From positions 1-64,000 of the forward strand of contig NZ_JAKEIT010000002.1 in assembly GCF_021474685.1 (NCBI RefSeq): 64,000 nucleotides of DNA. Direction: 5' to 3'. Below, piece by piece: positions 16,223 to 25,548 of the stretch (positions are counted from its first letter, which is position 1; each line of letters starts with the position of its first letter). Below the pieces are notes generated by a model. That model was given only the letters and a program-made list of their open reading frames with translations, was not told where the DNA came from and made no database searches. This DNA comes from Tetragenococcus halophilus (GTDB taxonomy: Bacteria; Bacillota; Bacilli; Lactobacillales; Enterococcaceae). The translations under genes and the position numbers were made by a program.

Positions 16223-19200
16223 TTGGTACAATTTACAGCAGAACAAGAGTTAGAAAATAATTTAATTAAACAATTAATCAGTGGAATATCCCAATGGACA
16301 TACCGCGAAGATCTACGTACAGAAGATGAACTTTGGGAAAACTTTCGTAAGAAATTGGAAGCGAATAATAAAGATGTTTTGAATGGTGTGCCTTTGACAG
16401 AGCAAGAATTTCGTCAAATACAAAATCAATTACAATTTCCAAATTTTTATGAAGCTGCACGCTGGTTAAGTGGAGAAAATGGGATTGCAAAAGTTCAAGT
16501 TCAACGTGAAGATGCTGCCTTAGGTACGATTCGCTTGCGTGTGATTAACCGTCAAGATGTGGCAGGAGGTTCGTCTTCTTATGAGGTGATCAATCAATTT
16601 AAGTCAAATAAACGTTCATTAGATGATAATGATCGTCGTTTTGACGTGACACTTTTGATTAACGGTTTACCTATGATTCATATTGAATTAAAAAATCGTG
16701 CACATCCTTATATGGATGCTTTTCGTCAAATTCGTAAATATCTGAAAGAGGGAAAGTTCACGGGTATTTACTCTACTTTACAAATGTTTGTGATAACAAA
16801 TGGGGCGGAAACTCGCTATATCGCTTCGGCAATAGATACAAAACTGAATGAACAGTTTTTGACTAAATGGGTGGACCATGAAAATGAACCCATCACTGAT
16901 TATTTAGAATTTGCGCAAGAAGTTTTGTCTATTCCTATGGCACATAAGATGGTCACTCAATACACTGTTATTGACAATAACCGAAAGTCTTTAATTTTAT
17001 TACGACCTTATCAAATTCATGCGATTGAAGCAGTAAAGCAAGCTTCTATGCAGTCAAAATCTGGATATGTTTGGCATACGACTGGTTCGGGTAAAACATT
17101 GACCTCTTATAAGGTAGCTAAAAATCTTTTACAAATTCCTTCTATTCAAAAAACGATATTTATTGTGGATCGACGTGATTTAGACCAACAAACGACAGCT
17201 TCATTCTTATCCTATTCAGAAAATGATGTGGTCAATATTGATGAGACTGATAATGTCAACGATTTGATAAAAAAGTTACTTTCTGATGATCGTACAGTTG
17301 TTGTGACCACTATCCAGAAGTTAAATTATGTGATGAAACGTTTTGCTGATAAAGAAGGAACGAAGCGCTATGAGAAAATAACACAGTTAAAATTAGCATT
17401 TGTTGTTGATGAATGTCATCGTGCTGTCAGCCCACAAAAGAAACGTGAAATTGAGGCATTCTTCCGTCAATCTTTATGGTATGGTTTTACCGGTACGCCT
17501 ATTTTCGTTGAAAATAAGAAGAGTGTTTTAGGAGACCTTCCACAAACAACTGAACAGCAATATGGTGAATGCCTACACCAATACACAGTTAAAGAAGCGA
17601 TTCACGATCAAGCTGTTCTTGGTTTTCAAGTGGAATATAAAGCAACTTTTGCTGAAAATACATTAGATAAAATTATAGAAGAGAGTCATCCACAAAAAAG
17701 ATTTAATTTGGATGAAATGTTGCTTGAAGAAAAGGAAGAGTTACTTCCTAAAGATGTTTATGAACGGGAAGACCATATGTTAGAAGTAATTGACTCTATA
17801 GTCAATAATTCACGAACGAAGTTGGGCTTTTCTAAGGGAGTTGGGCAAACTTACGATGCTATTTTAACGACTAGCTCTATTAACAAGGCACTTAATTACT
17901 ATGACCTGATTAAAAAAGTAAAATCAGGTGAAACAGATATACGTGTTGAAGAAAAAACAAAGAGAGTTTTACCTGATTTTCCAAAAATTGCGATTACTTA
18001 TTCAATTAGTGAAAATGAAGAAAGTTCTAGTAAAGAGCAAGATAAGATGAAGGAAATTTTAGAGGACTATAATAAACAGTTTGGCACAAACTTTACATTA
18101 GAAACAATGCGTGCTTATAACCGTAATATTAATGATCGGTTGTCTCGTAAAAAAGAAAAGTACTTAGCTCGTTCAGAACAACTGGATGTAGTGATTGTTG
18201 TTGACCGGTTATTAACTGGTTTTGATGCGCCTTGTTTATCGACATTATTTATTGATCGTCAACCAATGCAACCACATGATCTAATCCAAGCATTTTCTAG
18301 GACGAATCGTCTGTTTGATAAAAGTAAAAAATATGGACAAATAGTTACCTTCCAGAAGCCGAAAATCTTTGAAGAGGAAGTAAAAAACGCATTAATACTT
18401 TATTCAAATGGTGGTGAAACGGAAGTTTTAGCACCTAGTTGGGAAGAGGCTACAGATAATTTTATTACAGCCATTGAAGAGATGCGTGAAATTGTGTCTT
18501 CACCTGCAGAGGTAGAAGATTTGAATATGGCGGAATTGAAGAAGTTTATTAAAGCATACCAAAAATTGGATAGAGCTTATTCGTCTGTTCAAGTATATAC
18601 AGATTTTACTGAAGATAAAATGGGTACTGTATTTCCTATCGATGAAGATGAAATAGAAGAATTTCACGGAAGATATAAAAATGCGTTAGAAGAAATAAAA
18701 GAAGATGATCCAGATATTGACGAAGAAGTAGAACCTATTGATATTTTTTATGAACTAGAGTCGGTCAAAACAGAAGAAATAAACTACGAGTATATTTTGA
18801 ACTTAATTCAAGCATTTGTTCCAAGCGGTGATGATGAATATGAATTAATCTCCAAAGTAGATCAAAAAGCAATGAATGAAGTGGATCAGTATATAGATCA
18901 GTTAGCAAAAAGTAATGAAAAATTAGCTCGGTTAATGCGTCATCTATGGAATAATATCCAGCAAGAACCAGAAAACTATCGTGACCAAAACGTATCAAAT
19001 TTGTTGGAAGATATGATTCAAGGAACAAGCTATGAAGTACAACAAGAATTTTCAGATAAATGGCAAGTAGACGAAGAAGAATTAGCTTACGTTATGGAAA
19101 ATTATAATCCAAAAAAGAAACATCAAAATGGAGAACAAGAATTACAACGGACAGCTGATTATTCAACTTATAAAGAAAAAGCAGAAGAACCCGTGTCCAA

Positions 19201-19279
19201 ATTGAAATATGGGAAAACGATGCGTAAAGAATTGGATAAGGTAATGAAAGAGGAGATATTGCCGTTAAGGAGACAGTAG
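16223..19279 (+). CDS. hsdR: Type I restriction endonuclease/translocase subunit HsdR
   Basis: A 1,018-residue motor-nuclease subunit. The start is probably TTG 16223, behind GGGGTGAGGT; no ATG fits. The N-terminal PD-(D/E)xK nuclease shows [19 protein letters not shown] (about 140-158). The helicase motor has Walker A ([11 protein letters not shown], about 290-300), DECHR (about 398) and motif VI-like QAFSRTNRL (about 691-699). A C-terminal helical assembly domain completes it. It cleaves unmodified DNA after translocation. Gene order M-S-recombinase-S'-R places the invertible segment inside the operon. Confidence 0.95.
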   Translation: MVQFTAEQELENNLIKQLISGISQWTYREDLRTEDELWENFRKKLEANNKDVLNGVPLTEQEFRQIQNQLQFPNFYEAARWLSGENGIAKVQVQREDAALGTIRLRVINRQDVAGGSSSYEVINQFKSNKRSLDDNDRRFDVTLLINGLPMIHIELKNRAHPYMDAFRQIRKYLKEGKFTGIYSTLQMFVITNGAETRYIASAIDTKLNEQFLTKWVDHENEPITDYLEFAQEVLSIPMAHKMVTQYTVIDNNRKSLILLRPYQIHAIEAVKQASMQSKSGYVWHTTGSGKTLTSYKVAKNLLQIPSIQKTIFIVDRRDLDQQTTASFLSYSENDVVNIDETDNVNDLIKKLLSDDRTVVVTTIQKLNYVMKRFADKEGTKRYEKITQLKLAFVVDECHRAVSPQKKREIEAFFRQSLWYGFTGTPIFVENKKSVLGDLPQTTEQQYGECLHQYTVKEAIHDQAVLGFQVEYKATFAENTLDKIIEESHPQKRFNLDEMLLEEKEELLPKDVYEREDHMLEVIDSIVNNSRTKLGFSKGVGQTYDAILTTSSINKALNYYDLIKKVKSGETDIRVEEKTKRVLPDFPKIAITYSISENEESSSKEQDKMKEILEDYNKQFGTNFTLETMRAYNRNINDRLSRKKEKYLARSEQLDVVIVVDRLLTGFDAPCLSTLFIDRQPMQPHDLIQAFSRTNRLFDKSKKYGQIVTFQKPKIFEEEVKNALILYSNGGETEVLAPSWEEATDNFITAIEEMREIVSSPAEVEDLNMAELKKFIKAYQKLDRAYSSVQVYTDFTEDKMGTVFPIDEDEIEEFHGRYKNALEEIKEDDPDIDEEVEPIDIFYELESVKTEEINYEYILNLIQAFVPSGDDEYELISKVDQKAMNEVDQYIDQLAKSNEKLARLMRHLWNNIQQEPENYRDQNVSNLLEDMIQGTSYEVQQEFSDKWQVDEEELAYVMENYNPKKKHQNGEQELQRTADYSTYKEKAEEPVSKLKYGKTMRKELDKVMKEEILPLRRQ

Positions 19280-19310
19280 TTTTTGATTTGTAGAAAGGAG
19301 AGCTTTTACA

Positions 19311-19823
19311 ATGGATGACAGTGTTTTACTTAATATGATATATGAGATTTATGTTGAAACTTTTCCTCAAAAAAGAAAACAAAGTAGACAAAGAAAAAAG
19401 CGTGTAAAACTTTCGAGTGAGCAACTTTATCATGAGTTTAGAAGTCTTAAAGAATTTTGTAGAAAGATTGAAAAAATAGAGATTACTTTATGGGCTTTAC
19501 AGAAATTAACACAAAATTTAGAAACAAGTTTAAACTATAAACTAGAGAAAAGAGCAAAATTTATTGATAATGTGTCGAGAATTGTCATATTTTTTATTAC
19601 AGGAATAGCCATTGTATTCGCATGGACTTTTTTAGCAGATGAATTGCCTTATTCAGAAAGGCCTGGTTTTTTGACGATCATCACTAACATTATTGTAATA
19701 GGTGGTTCGATTGTTTTAGGATTTTTGAGTTATTTTCAAGATAAAGCTTTCGAGGAAGAAGAGGATTTTCTAAGTATTTTAAAAGATGCTCAAATCATTA
19801 TGAAAAGAAATAACAAATTTTAA
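19311..19823 (+). CDS. Two-helix membrane protein of unknown function, restriction island
   Basis: I do not recognise this 170-residue protein. The first 85 residues are basic (runs of K/R around 18-32) and predicted helical. Two hydrophobic segments follow at about 88-108 and 124-143, and an acidic end. Such a cytosolic basic region plus two C-proximal helices suggests a membrane-anchored protein. It starts 31 bases after hsdR with ribosome binding site GAAAGGAGAG, so it is likely cotranscribed. A possible defence-accessory role rests only on this position. Confidence 0.65.
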   Translation: MDDSVLLNMIYEIYVETFPQKRKQSRQRKKRVKLSSEQLYHEFRSLKEFCRKIEKIEITLWALQKLTQNLETSLNYKLEKRAKFIDNVSRIVIFFITGIAIVFAWTFLADELPYSERPGFLTIITNIIVIGGSIVLGFLSYFQDKAFEEEEDFLSILKDAQIIMKRNNKF

Positions 19824-19935
19824 TTTGTATCATTAACTGATGAAGCCCAAATAATTAAGTGTTTATTAAAGTCTGAAATATATTTCATCCAGCTAACTTC
19901 CTATATTTTTACAACTTGCAAAGGAGGGAAAAACC

Positions 19936-20799
19936 ATGGCAAGCAAATCGATTGAACGAGAGAACTTAATCATGCATGAAGCTTTGTCCGCAATGCGTAG
20001 TTTAGGTGGTCAAACGACTCGAAAAGAGATTAGACGAGAGATCCGGGAACATTCAGATAAGATTTCAGAACAAATAGTTGATGAACAAAGAACGTCAAAA
20101 AAGTCGGGATTTAAGTATCATCCATTTCTTTATCGCTTTAATTTTGCAATCAAATACCTGATTGCAGCTGATTTTATAAATACTGAAGATAATCGTAACT
20201 TAGAGCTCTCAGGAAAAGGACGGAGTGTTGATTTAGATCAGTTTGATGCTTCTCGAGATGTCCGTGCAATTTCTGAATCAGATTTTATGGTAGAAAAAGA
20301 AAGTTCTGATAAGACTCATTTACATGAAGATGATGAAGAATCTTGGCGGGGAGAATTATTAAAAGCTTTATCCAAAATGCATCCCCAAAAATTTGAACTT
20401 TTCTCTCGAGGTTTATTAACAAAGATGGGAGTAGATATAGATGAAAGCGTAGGGGTTCAATATATTTCTGATGGTGGATTGGATGGATTTGGCTATATCA
20501 CGTCCGATGATTTTAGAACAACAAGGGTTGCACTTCAAGCAAAACGTTGGGATAGAAAAGTATCATCGCCTGAGATTGATAAATTCAGAGGAGCAATGGA
20601 TAAATATAATGCTGAATATGGTATTTTTATTACAACATCAGATTTTACTAGAGAGGCTATGAGAGTTGCAAAATCAGGAACACGGATTATTACGTTAATT
20701 AATGGGGATAAAATTTGTGATCTTGTTGCCAAATATCGTTATTATGTGGAAGAGGTTACTACATACAAATTGAAGAGCTTCTATACTGATAGTGAATAA
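19936..20799 (+). CDS. mrr: Mrr-like type IV restriction endonuclease
   Basis: A 287-residue protein with an Mrr N-terminal winged-helix domain (about 5-100) and an Mrr catalytic domain (about 140-280). The nuclease core shows the DGGLDGFGY Asp followed by VALQAKRWDRK, that is, the D-x(n)-Q-x-K variant of PD-(D/E)xK enzymes. Mrr proteins cut DNA carrying foreign methylation. ATG 19936 follows AAAGGAGGG. Its place after a type I system makes this a small restriction island; it looks intact. Confidence 0.9.
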   Translation: MASKSIERENLIMHEALSAMRSLGGQTTRKEIRREIREHSDKISEQIVDEQRTSKKSGFKYHPFLYRFNFAIKYLIAADFINTEDNRNLELSGKGRSVDLDQFDASRDVRAISESDFMVEKESSDKTHLHEDDEESWRGELLKALSKMHPQKFELFSRGLLTKMGVDIDESVGVQYISDGGLDGFGYITSDDFRTTRVALQAKRWDRKVSSPEIDKFRGAMDKYNAEYGIFITTSDFTREAMRVAKSGTRIITLINGDKICDLVAKYRYYVEEVTTYKLKSFYTDSE

Positions 20800-20858
20800 A
20801 AAATCTGCAAAAAATTAGAGAAACAGAATTTAAAAGGGATAAAAAGAGGAGTTTTAAA

Positions 20859-21311
20859 TTGAAAAAGTTTACTAAAGGAATTTTGTTGGGAACATTATCG
20901 ATAGTATTTTTAGCTGGGTGTAGCGCAAATGTTTCAGAAGACGATTTAAAAGCCAATGATTGGACGATCGAACCTGACGAGGAAGATGTGCCTAATATGA
21001 TTGCTTCTTTTTCTTACCATGTAATGACGATAAATGTTGATGTAGACAGTATAGAATCAACGGCTACGGATGAGTGGGAACAAATGGGAGAAGATTTTGC
21101 TAAAGAATTAGCCAGTGAAATGAATTTTAAATTCGAATACACATTAGATGATGATCAAATTACGCTACAAGATACAGATAATGAAGATGAAAGTAATATA
21201 TTTGACGTTTCTGAGGAAGACGATAATATTACTTTTACGCCTATTGATGATGAGTCAGATGACGACACAGAAACTATTGTATTGGAATCTAGAGATAGTG
21301 AAGAGGACTAA
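20859..21311 (+). CDS. Small acidic lipoprotein, unknown function
   Basis: A 150-residue protein from TTG 20859, behind AGAGGAG. The signal peptide ends in a lipobox (LSIVFLAGC, Cys21). The mature part is strongly acidic (many D/E in the last 70 residues) and rich in beta-type sequence. I do not recognise the family. It probably follows mrr in the same transcript, 59 bases away. Confidence 0.7.
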   Translation: MKKFTKGILLGTLSIVFLAGCSANVSEDDLKANDWTIEPDEEDVPNMIASFSYHVMTINVDVDSIESTATDEWEQMGEDFAKELASEMNFKFEYTLDDDQITLQDTDNEDESNIFDVSEEDDNITFTPIDDESDDDTETIVLESRDSEED

Positions 21312-21409
21312 GAATTTGATATGATAAAACCATCTTGTATAATACGTTAAAAATAGGATAGTTCAAATTTATAAATAAGTAAAAATAAATATCAATGAAG
21401 GTGGAAAAA

Positions 21410-22253
21410 TTGAACAATTATAGAAAAATTATAACAATGTTATATGATGAATGCTTTCCTGAAAAAAGTTTTCTAAAAGAATTTTTAAGTTGGAGAAAAA
21501 GCGCACAAGTTTTATTCATTGTTTTAGTGACAACAAGCCCGACAATAGGCGCTCTCATGTCTGTTCAAAAATGGCGGTTGGCAATATTTGTATTAGTTTG
21601 TCTTGTAGTTTCTTTTTTAGCCCCTGTTTGTATTATGAAAAGGGACATGCAAACATCCGAAGAATATTTACAAGAAAAAAACAGCAATTAAAAAGTTTTG
21701 ATGAAAAGTTGTCTTCACAAGGAATCGAAAAAAATAACCATATATATAACTTTATTGATTATTTAACGTATAATAGCGATTTAAATAAACAATAAAAAAT
21801 GAAAAAAGCAAAAATAAGCGTACTATAGTTGTAAGCTTATTTATTCCTGGTTTTATTTCCTTGGGTGGAGAGCTTTGGCAATTAACAAAAATAAATACAA
21901 CACCTGACAATTCAATTGTTATTGTCTTAGGAGCTGCAATCTGCTTAACTATAGCTATGTTAGTATTTTTTGCCTATTTTCCTCAAGAAAAAACATTCAG
22001 AATTGCTGACTTAGATAAAGATGACAAAATAGTTATTGCCTTAAAGGAGGTCATTATATATAGAAGTGGGTCAAACCCTACATTAGTTGATCGTGAAGAT
22101 GCGTAATAAATATAGATTTCAAACTTGCATAGTGAATATTTGCGTATGGAGGGCAATATACTGGATTATATAAAAGATAATTATTATATTACTAGTATAC
22201 AAAATTCAGCACAAGAACATGATAGACAAATAATTGAAGAAGTTTTGTTATAA
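21410..22253 (+). pseudogene. Fragmented multi-pass membrane protein gene
   Basis: Three open stretches in different frames fit one decayed gene. The first starts at TTG 21410 behind AAGGTGG and has two membrane segments; it shifts frame in an A7 run near 21,680, after which the frame ends at 21,795. The second is open from about 21,800 and encodes more hydrophobic helices and TFRIADLDKDDKIVIALKE, ending at 22,106. The last (ATG 22146 to 22253) encodes 35 residues ending EHDRQIIEEVLL. Function unknown. Frameshifts could be sequencing errors, but several would be needed. Confidence 0.55.
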
Positions 22254-22365
22254 CAGCCGCTGTTGCCGATACAGCTAACAAAAATTCTCTAAATCACATG
22301 TTTTATCTTGAAAATTGTAACCGTTTCGTTTACACTTATCTTGTAGTAATAAATCCGAATAAAAA

Positions 22366-22480
22366 AAGGCACTCCCTGTATCAGCGGGAACTGACACAAG
22401 GAGCCTTGACCAATCATGAATTACGGAACTGACTGATCAAGTTGCCATAGTCAATGCAATGCATCGACTTTCTTTATTAT
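22366..22480 (-). ncRNA. Candidate small RNA with strong terminator (minus strand)
   Basis: On the minus strand a TATAAT box near 22,480 is followed by about 100 bases ending in a long hairpin (AGGCTCCTTGTGTCAG with CTGATACAGGGAGTGCCT) and T7. The word GGAACTGAC occurs twice on the plus strand of this unit (22,387 and 22,426). There is no ORF. Layout resembles antitoxin RNAs of type I systems, but no toxin is visible. Confidence 0.35.
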
Positions 22481-22566
22481 AGCCAATATGAAAGCATTTT
22501 TCTAGTGTTTTCTGTTAATTTTTTGGCTTTTGAAAGAGAACGAAGTATGCTTATTTAACTATGTCA

Positions 22567-22610
22567 GAGGTATTGGACAGTTTTGTCTGGTAGCTCTTTT
22601 TTTATTGTTT
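22567..22610 (+). terminator. Plus-strand terminator in the inverted-repeat segment
   Basis: GAGGTATTGGACAG can pair with GTCTGGTAGCTC (one mismatch and wobble pairs), followed by T7. Confidence 0.5.
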
Positions 22611-22693
22611 TCAATAAAGCAAGCCTGGGTTCGGATTTATTGCTGCTATTTTAAAAAACTGTGTTTAGCTAGCATGGTTTAAAAGATAGTGAA

Positions 22694-22734
22694 TTGACAT
22701 GTCAAACTATTTTGAAAGCGCTAAAAAATAATAT
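22694..22734 (+). promoter_or_regulatory. Promoter, palindrome and cre site of the transketolase/galactitol-type PTS operon
   Basis: TTGACATGTCAA (22,694-22,705) is a 12-base palindrome containing a -35 hexamer. TGAAAGCGCTAAAA (about 22,713-22,726) is a good cre match, and TAATAT-like -10 sequence follows. This suggests CcpA repression of the sugar-alcohol operon and perhaps a specific regulator at the palindrome. A leader with a weak hairpin precedes the first gene. Confidence 0.55.
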
Positions 22735-22830
22735 TAAGGGGGTAACGTGAGGCTTAACCTGAATTTGGATCTATGAATATATGGATCGGATTCGGGCTGT
22801 TTTTATATAAAAAAACAAAGGAGTTTTAAA

Positions 22831-23733
22831 ATGTCAGAACAATATTCACAATTACAGATTGAAAAAGCTGCAAAAAATATTCGTAAACGTATTTTAAAAA
22901 TTACTCTTGAAAGAAATGGTTGTTATTTAGCTCAAACTTGTTCTTCATCAGAAATTTTAGCTTCTCTTTATATGAATATTCTAAATCTTTCGGAAAGTAA
23001 AGGGCCAAAAATACCTGGAGAATTCCCTGGAACACCTTCAAAACACAATATGGACTATCTTCCCGGCTCTGCATATAACGGCAGTACAGATGCACCTTAC
23101 GATCGGTTATTTATTTCGCCAGCTCATTACGCAGCACCGGTTTATTCAACTCTTGTTGAAGTTGGTAGATTATCTGAAGAAGCTTTAGAATTTTTCAATA
23201 AAGATGGCTATAGTATGGAAATGATTGGTGCAAATCATACTCCCGGATTTGAAAATGCTGCAGGGACACTAAGCCAAGCAATAAGTATTGCAAGTGGAAC
23301 CGCTTATGCAAGAAAACTAAAAAATCAAAATGGTAGGATATTTGTCTTTATGTCTGATGGTGAACTGGAGGAAGGACAGTTATGGGAAGCTATTCAAGCA
23401 GCAGTCTTTTATAAATTAGATAATTTAGTTTTACTAGTTGATGTTAATGGGCAACAAGTTGAAGGATTTACTCAAGATATTATGAATATTGAACCACTCG
23501 AAGAAAAATTTAAAGCATTTGGTGCAAAAACTGCAAAAATTGATGGTCATAATGTTGAGGAATTACAAAAAGCTTGCCAAATGACAGAAAAAGGAAGACC
23601 GTTAGTTGTATTATGCTATACAGATCCGACAAAGGGAATTCCTTTGTTAAAGCATCGTAAAGGACAAATGCATTTTATTCGTTTTAAAGATGAAGAATAC
23701 AATGAATATCTTAAGTTTTATCAAAATATGTGA
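22831..23733 (+). CDS. Transketolase, N-terminal (thiamine diphosphate-binding) subunit
   Basis: A 300-residue half-transketolase. It carries the thiamine diphosphate/metal-binding motif (MSDGELEEGQLWEA then LVLLVDVNGQQ, about residues 170-207) and the catalytic histidine region SPAHYAAPVYS (about 90-100). Together with the next gene it makes a split transketolase, which moves two-carbon units between sugar phosphates, for example from xylulose 5-phosphate. It is the first gene of a sugar-alcohol PTS operon, so the enzyme is probably dedicated to the pentulose or hexulose phosphate made there. ATG 22831 follows AAAGGAG. Confidence 0.9.
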   Translation: MSEQYSQLQIEKAAKNIRKRILKITLERNGCYLAQTCSSSEILASLYMNILNLSESKGPKIPGEFPGTPSKHNMDYLPGSAYNGSTDAPYDRLFISPAHYAAPVYSTLVEVGRLSEEALEFFNKDGYSMEMIGANHTPGFENAAGTLSQAISIASGTAYARKLKNQNGRIFVFMSDGELEEGQLWEAIQAAVFYKLDNLVLLVDVNGQQVEGFTQDIMNIEPLEEKFKAFGAKTAKIDGHNVEELQKACQMTEKGRPLVVLCYTDPTKGIPLLKHRKGQMHFIRFKDEEYNEYLKFYQNM

Positions 23734-23745
23734 GGGGGAAATAGC

Positions 23746-24735
23746 ATGCAAATAGAAAAAAACGTACATTCGAACAACATCATTCAATTCGCTGAAAAAC
23801 ATAAAGAAGTATTGGTAATGTCTGCTGATTTGGGAACTTCGTGTGAAGTTGGAGAATTTGCTAAGAAACTACCCGAAAGATATTTATCAATGGGAATTGC
23901 TGAACAGAATATGTTGGGATGGGCCGCTGGTTTAGCCAAAGAAGGTTTTCATCCGTTTCTTCATACATTTGCTGTTTTTTTGTATAGGAGACCACTTGAT
24001 CAATTAGAAATGTCGATTGCGTATCCTAATTTACCAGTAGCATTATTAGGCTTCGTACCGGGAATTACTACGCCTGGAGGTATTACTCATCAGTCAATTG
24101 AAGATGTAGGTATTATGAGGACAATTCCTAATATGAATATTTTTGACTGTGGTGATGCTACTGATGTTGAGTCTGCTTTGGAAATTTGTAGGGAAATAAA
24201 TGCTCCAATTTATGTTCGTATGTTAAGAGGAGCGGTTCCACGTTTATTTGATCCTAATGAACCAACAACATTTAATAAAGGTAGACTTCTTAGTGAAGGA
24301 ACAGACATTGCCTTATTCTCTAGTAGTATTTGTACTGAAGAAGCGATGCGAGCAACTAGTTATCTTGAAAAGCAAGGATTATCAGTGCAGCATGTTCATA
24401 TTACTACATTAAAACCATTCACTGATCCACTAGTGCTTGAAACACTAGAAAAGGCTAAATATGGCGTAATAACTATGGAAAATCATAGTGTGATTGGTGG
24501 TTTAGGTACTTCAGTTGGCGAGGTAATGTTAGAAAATAGGGTTAATAAAGAATTGATAAAAATAGGTATTAATGATGAGTGGACTCACGGAGCTGCAAAA
24601 CCTTATTTAATGAAAAAATATGGGATAGATGCGTTATCTTTAATTAAAGCGGTAGAAAAACTAGTAGATGATAAGTTCGATGCTACTGAAGATGAGTTGG
24701 AAGCCATCCGCTTAGAAGATTACGATAGAGTTTAG
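23746..24735 (+). CDS. Transketolase, C-terminal (pyrimidine-binding) subunit
   Basis: A 329-residue partner of the preceding gene. It has the pyrimidine-binding domain with catalytic glutamate in LSMGIAEQNMLGWAAGLA (about residues 45-62) and the C-terminal transketolase domain (about 190-310). It starts 12 bases after the first subunit. Split transketolases are frequent in Gram-positive sugar catabolic operons. No lesion is seen. Confidence 0.9.
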   Translation: MQIEKNVHSNNIIQFAEKHKEVLVMSADLGTSCEVGEFAKKLPERYLSMGIAEQNMLGWAAGLAKEGFHPFLHTFAVFLYRRPLDQLEMSIAYPNLPVALLGFVPGITTPGGITHQSIEDVGIMRTIPNMNIFDCGDATDVESALEICREINAPIYVRMLRGAVPRLFDPNEPTTFNKGRLLSEGTDIALFSSSICTEEAMRATSYLEKQGLSVQHVHITTLKPFTDPLVLETLEKAKYGVITMENHSVIGGLGTSVGEVMLENRVNKELIKIGINDEWTHGAAKPYLMKKYGIDALSLIKAVEKLVDDKFDATEDELEAIRLEDYDRV

Positions 24736-24780
24736 GATAAGATAATTATCTTATATCTTCATATATTGATGAGGTGAAGT

Positions 24781-25242
24781 ATGAAAAATTTATTTAATAA
24801 AGAACTTGTATTTTTAGATATTGAATCATCTAACGCAAATGAATTATTTAAGGTAATAGCAGACGATCTTAAAAACAAAGGATTTGTAAATGAAAAATAT
24901 TATGATGGTTTAATAAGTCGTGAAAAAGATTTTCCTACCGGGCTACAATTGGAAGACTACGGTGTTAGTATCCCGCATACAGACTCTGAAACAGTAAAAA
25001 AAGACTTTATTGCTGTAGTAAGACCTAGCTTCCCTATAATGTTTTCCTTAATGGAAGATAATGATAAAAATATACCTGTGGATTTATGCTTTTTTATTGG
25101 ATTAAAAGATGGAAAGAAGAGTCCATTAGTTTTAGTGGAATTAATTTCGTTAATACAAAATCACAAATTGATATTGTCTATACTAAATGAAAACAATAGA
25201 GAAAAAATAATAGAAAAAATACAAGAGGTGAGATTTACGTGA
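24781..25242 (+). CDS. PTS EIIA, galactitol/fructose type
   Basis: A 153-residue EIIA of the mannitol/fructose fold. The phospho-accepting histidine is in YGVSIPHTDSE (about residue 62). It takes phosphate from HPr and hands it to the EIIB encoded next, with which it overlaps by 4 bases. Galactitol-type specificity is inferred from the neighbouring EIIB and EIIC rather than from EIIA itself. Confidence 0.85.
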   Translation: MKNLFNKELVFLDIESSNANELFKVIADDLKNKGFVNEKYYDGLISREKDFPTGLQLEDYGVSIPHTDSETVKKDFIAVVRPSFPIMFSLMEDNDKNIPVDLCFFIGLKDGKKSPLVLVELISLIQNHKLILSILNENNREKIIEKIQEVRFT

Positions 25243-25523
25243 AGAAAACAATTGTTATAGCTTGTGCAACGGGTGTAGCAACTTCAACAGTCATTGCTAA
25301 TAGGGTGGAAGATTTATGTAAGAAAAATAATATAGAATATCAGCTAATTCAATGTAAAGTACCCGAAGTGGGAAGTTACGAAGATAGGGCAGACTTAATC
25401 ATTACTTCTGGAAAAAGCCCTAGAAAATTTAAAGCGATTACAATAAAAGCTACTTCATATATTACGGGTATTAATGATGAACAAACAGATAAAGATATTA
25501 TTAATGCTTTACAAAATAATTAA
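25239..25523 (+). CDS. PTS EIIB, galactitol type
   Basis: A 94-residue EIIB with the P-loop phosphocysteine near the N-terminus (VIACATGVATST, Cys at about residue 9), characteristic of GatB/lactose-type EIIB. GTG 25239 overlaps the EIIA stop, so translation is coupled. It phosphorylates the substrate carried by the EIIC that follows. Confidence 0.87.
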   Translation: MKKTIVIACATGVATSTVIANRVEDLCKKNNIEYQLIQCKVPEVGSYEDRADLIITSGKSPRKFKAITIKATSYITGINDEQTDKDIINALQNN

Positions 25524-25548
25524 AAAGGGTATATGAGGGAGGACAACG

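Larger units (their letters stand above)
22348..22641. repeat. 294-bp segment bounded by 12-bp inverted repeats, with two small-RNA-like units
   Basis: AATAAATCCGAA (22,348-22,359) is perfectly repeated inverted at 22,630-22,641. Inside, a minus-strand unit has a TATAAT-like box near 22,480 and a terminator at 22,366-22,408. A plus-strand unit has TTGGCT-N17-TATGCT and a terminator at 22,567-22,610. No protein of normal length is encoded; the surrounding 22,254-22,690 shows no gene either. It could be a MITE-like element or a decayed type I toxin-antitoxin locus. Confidence 0.4.
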
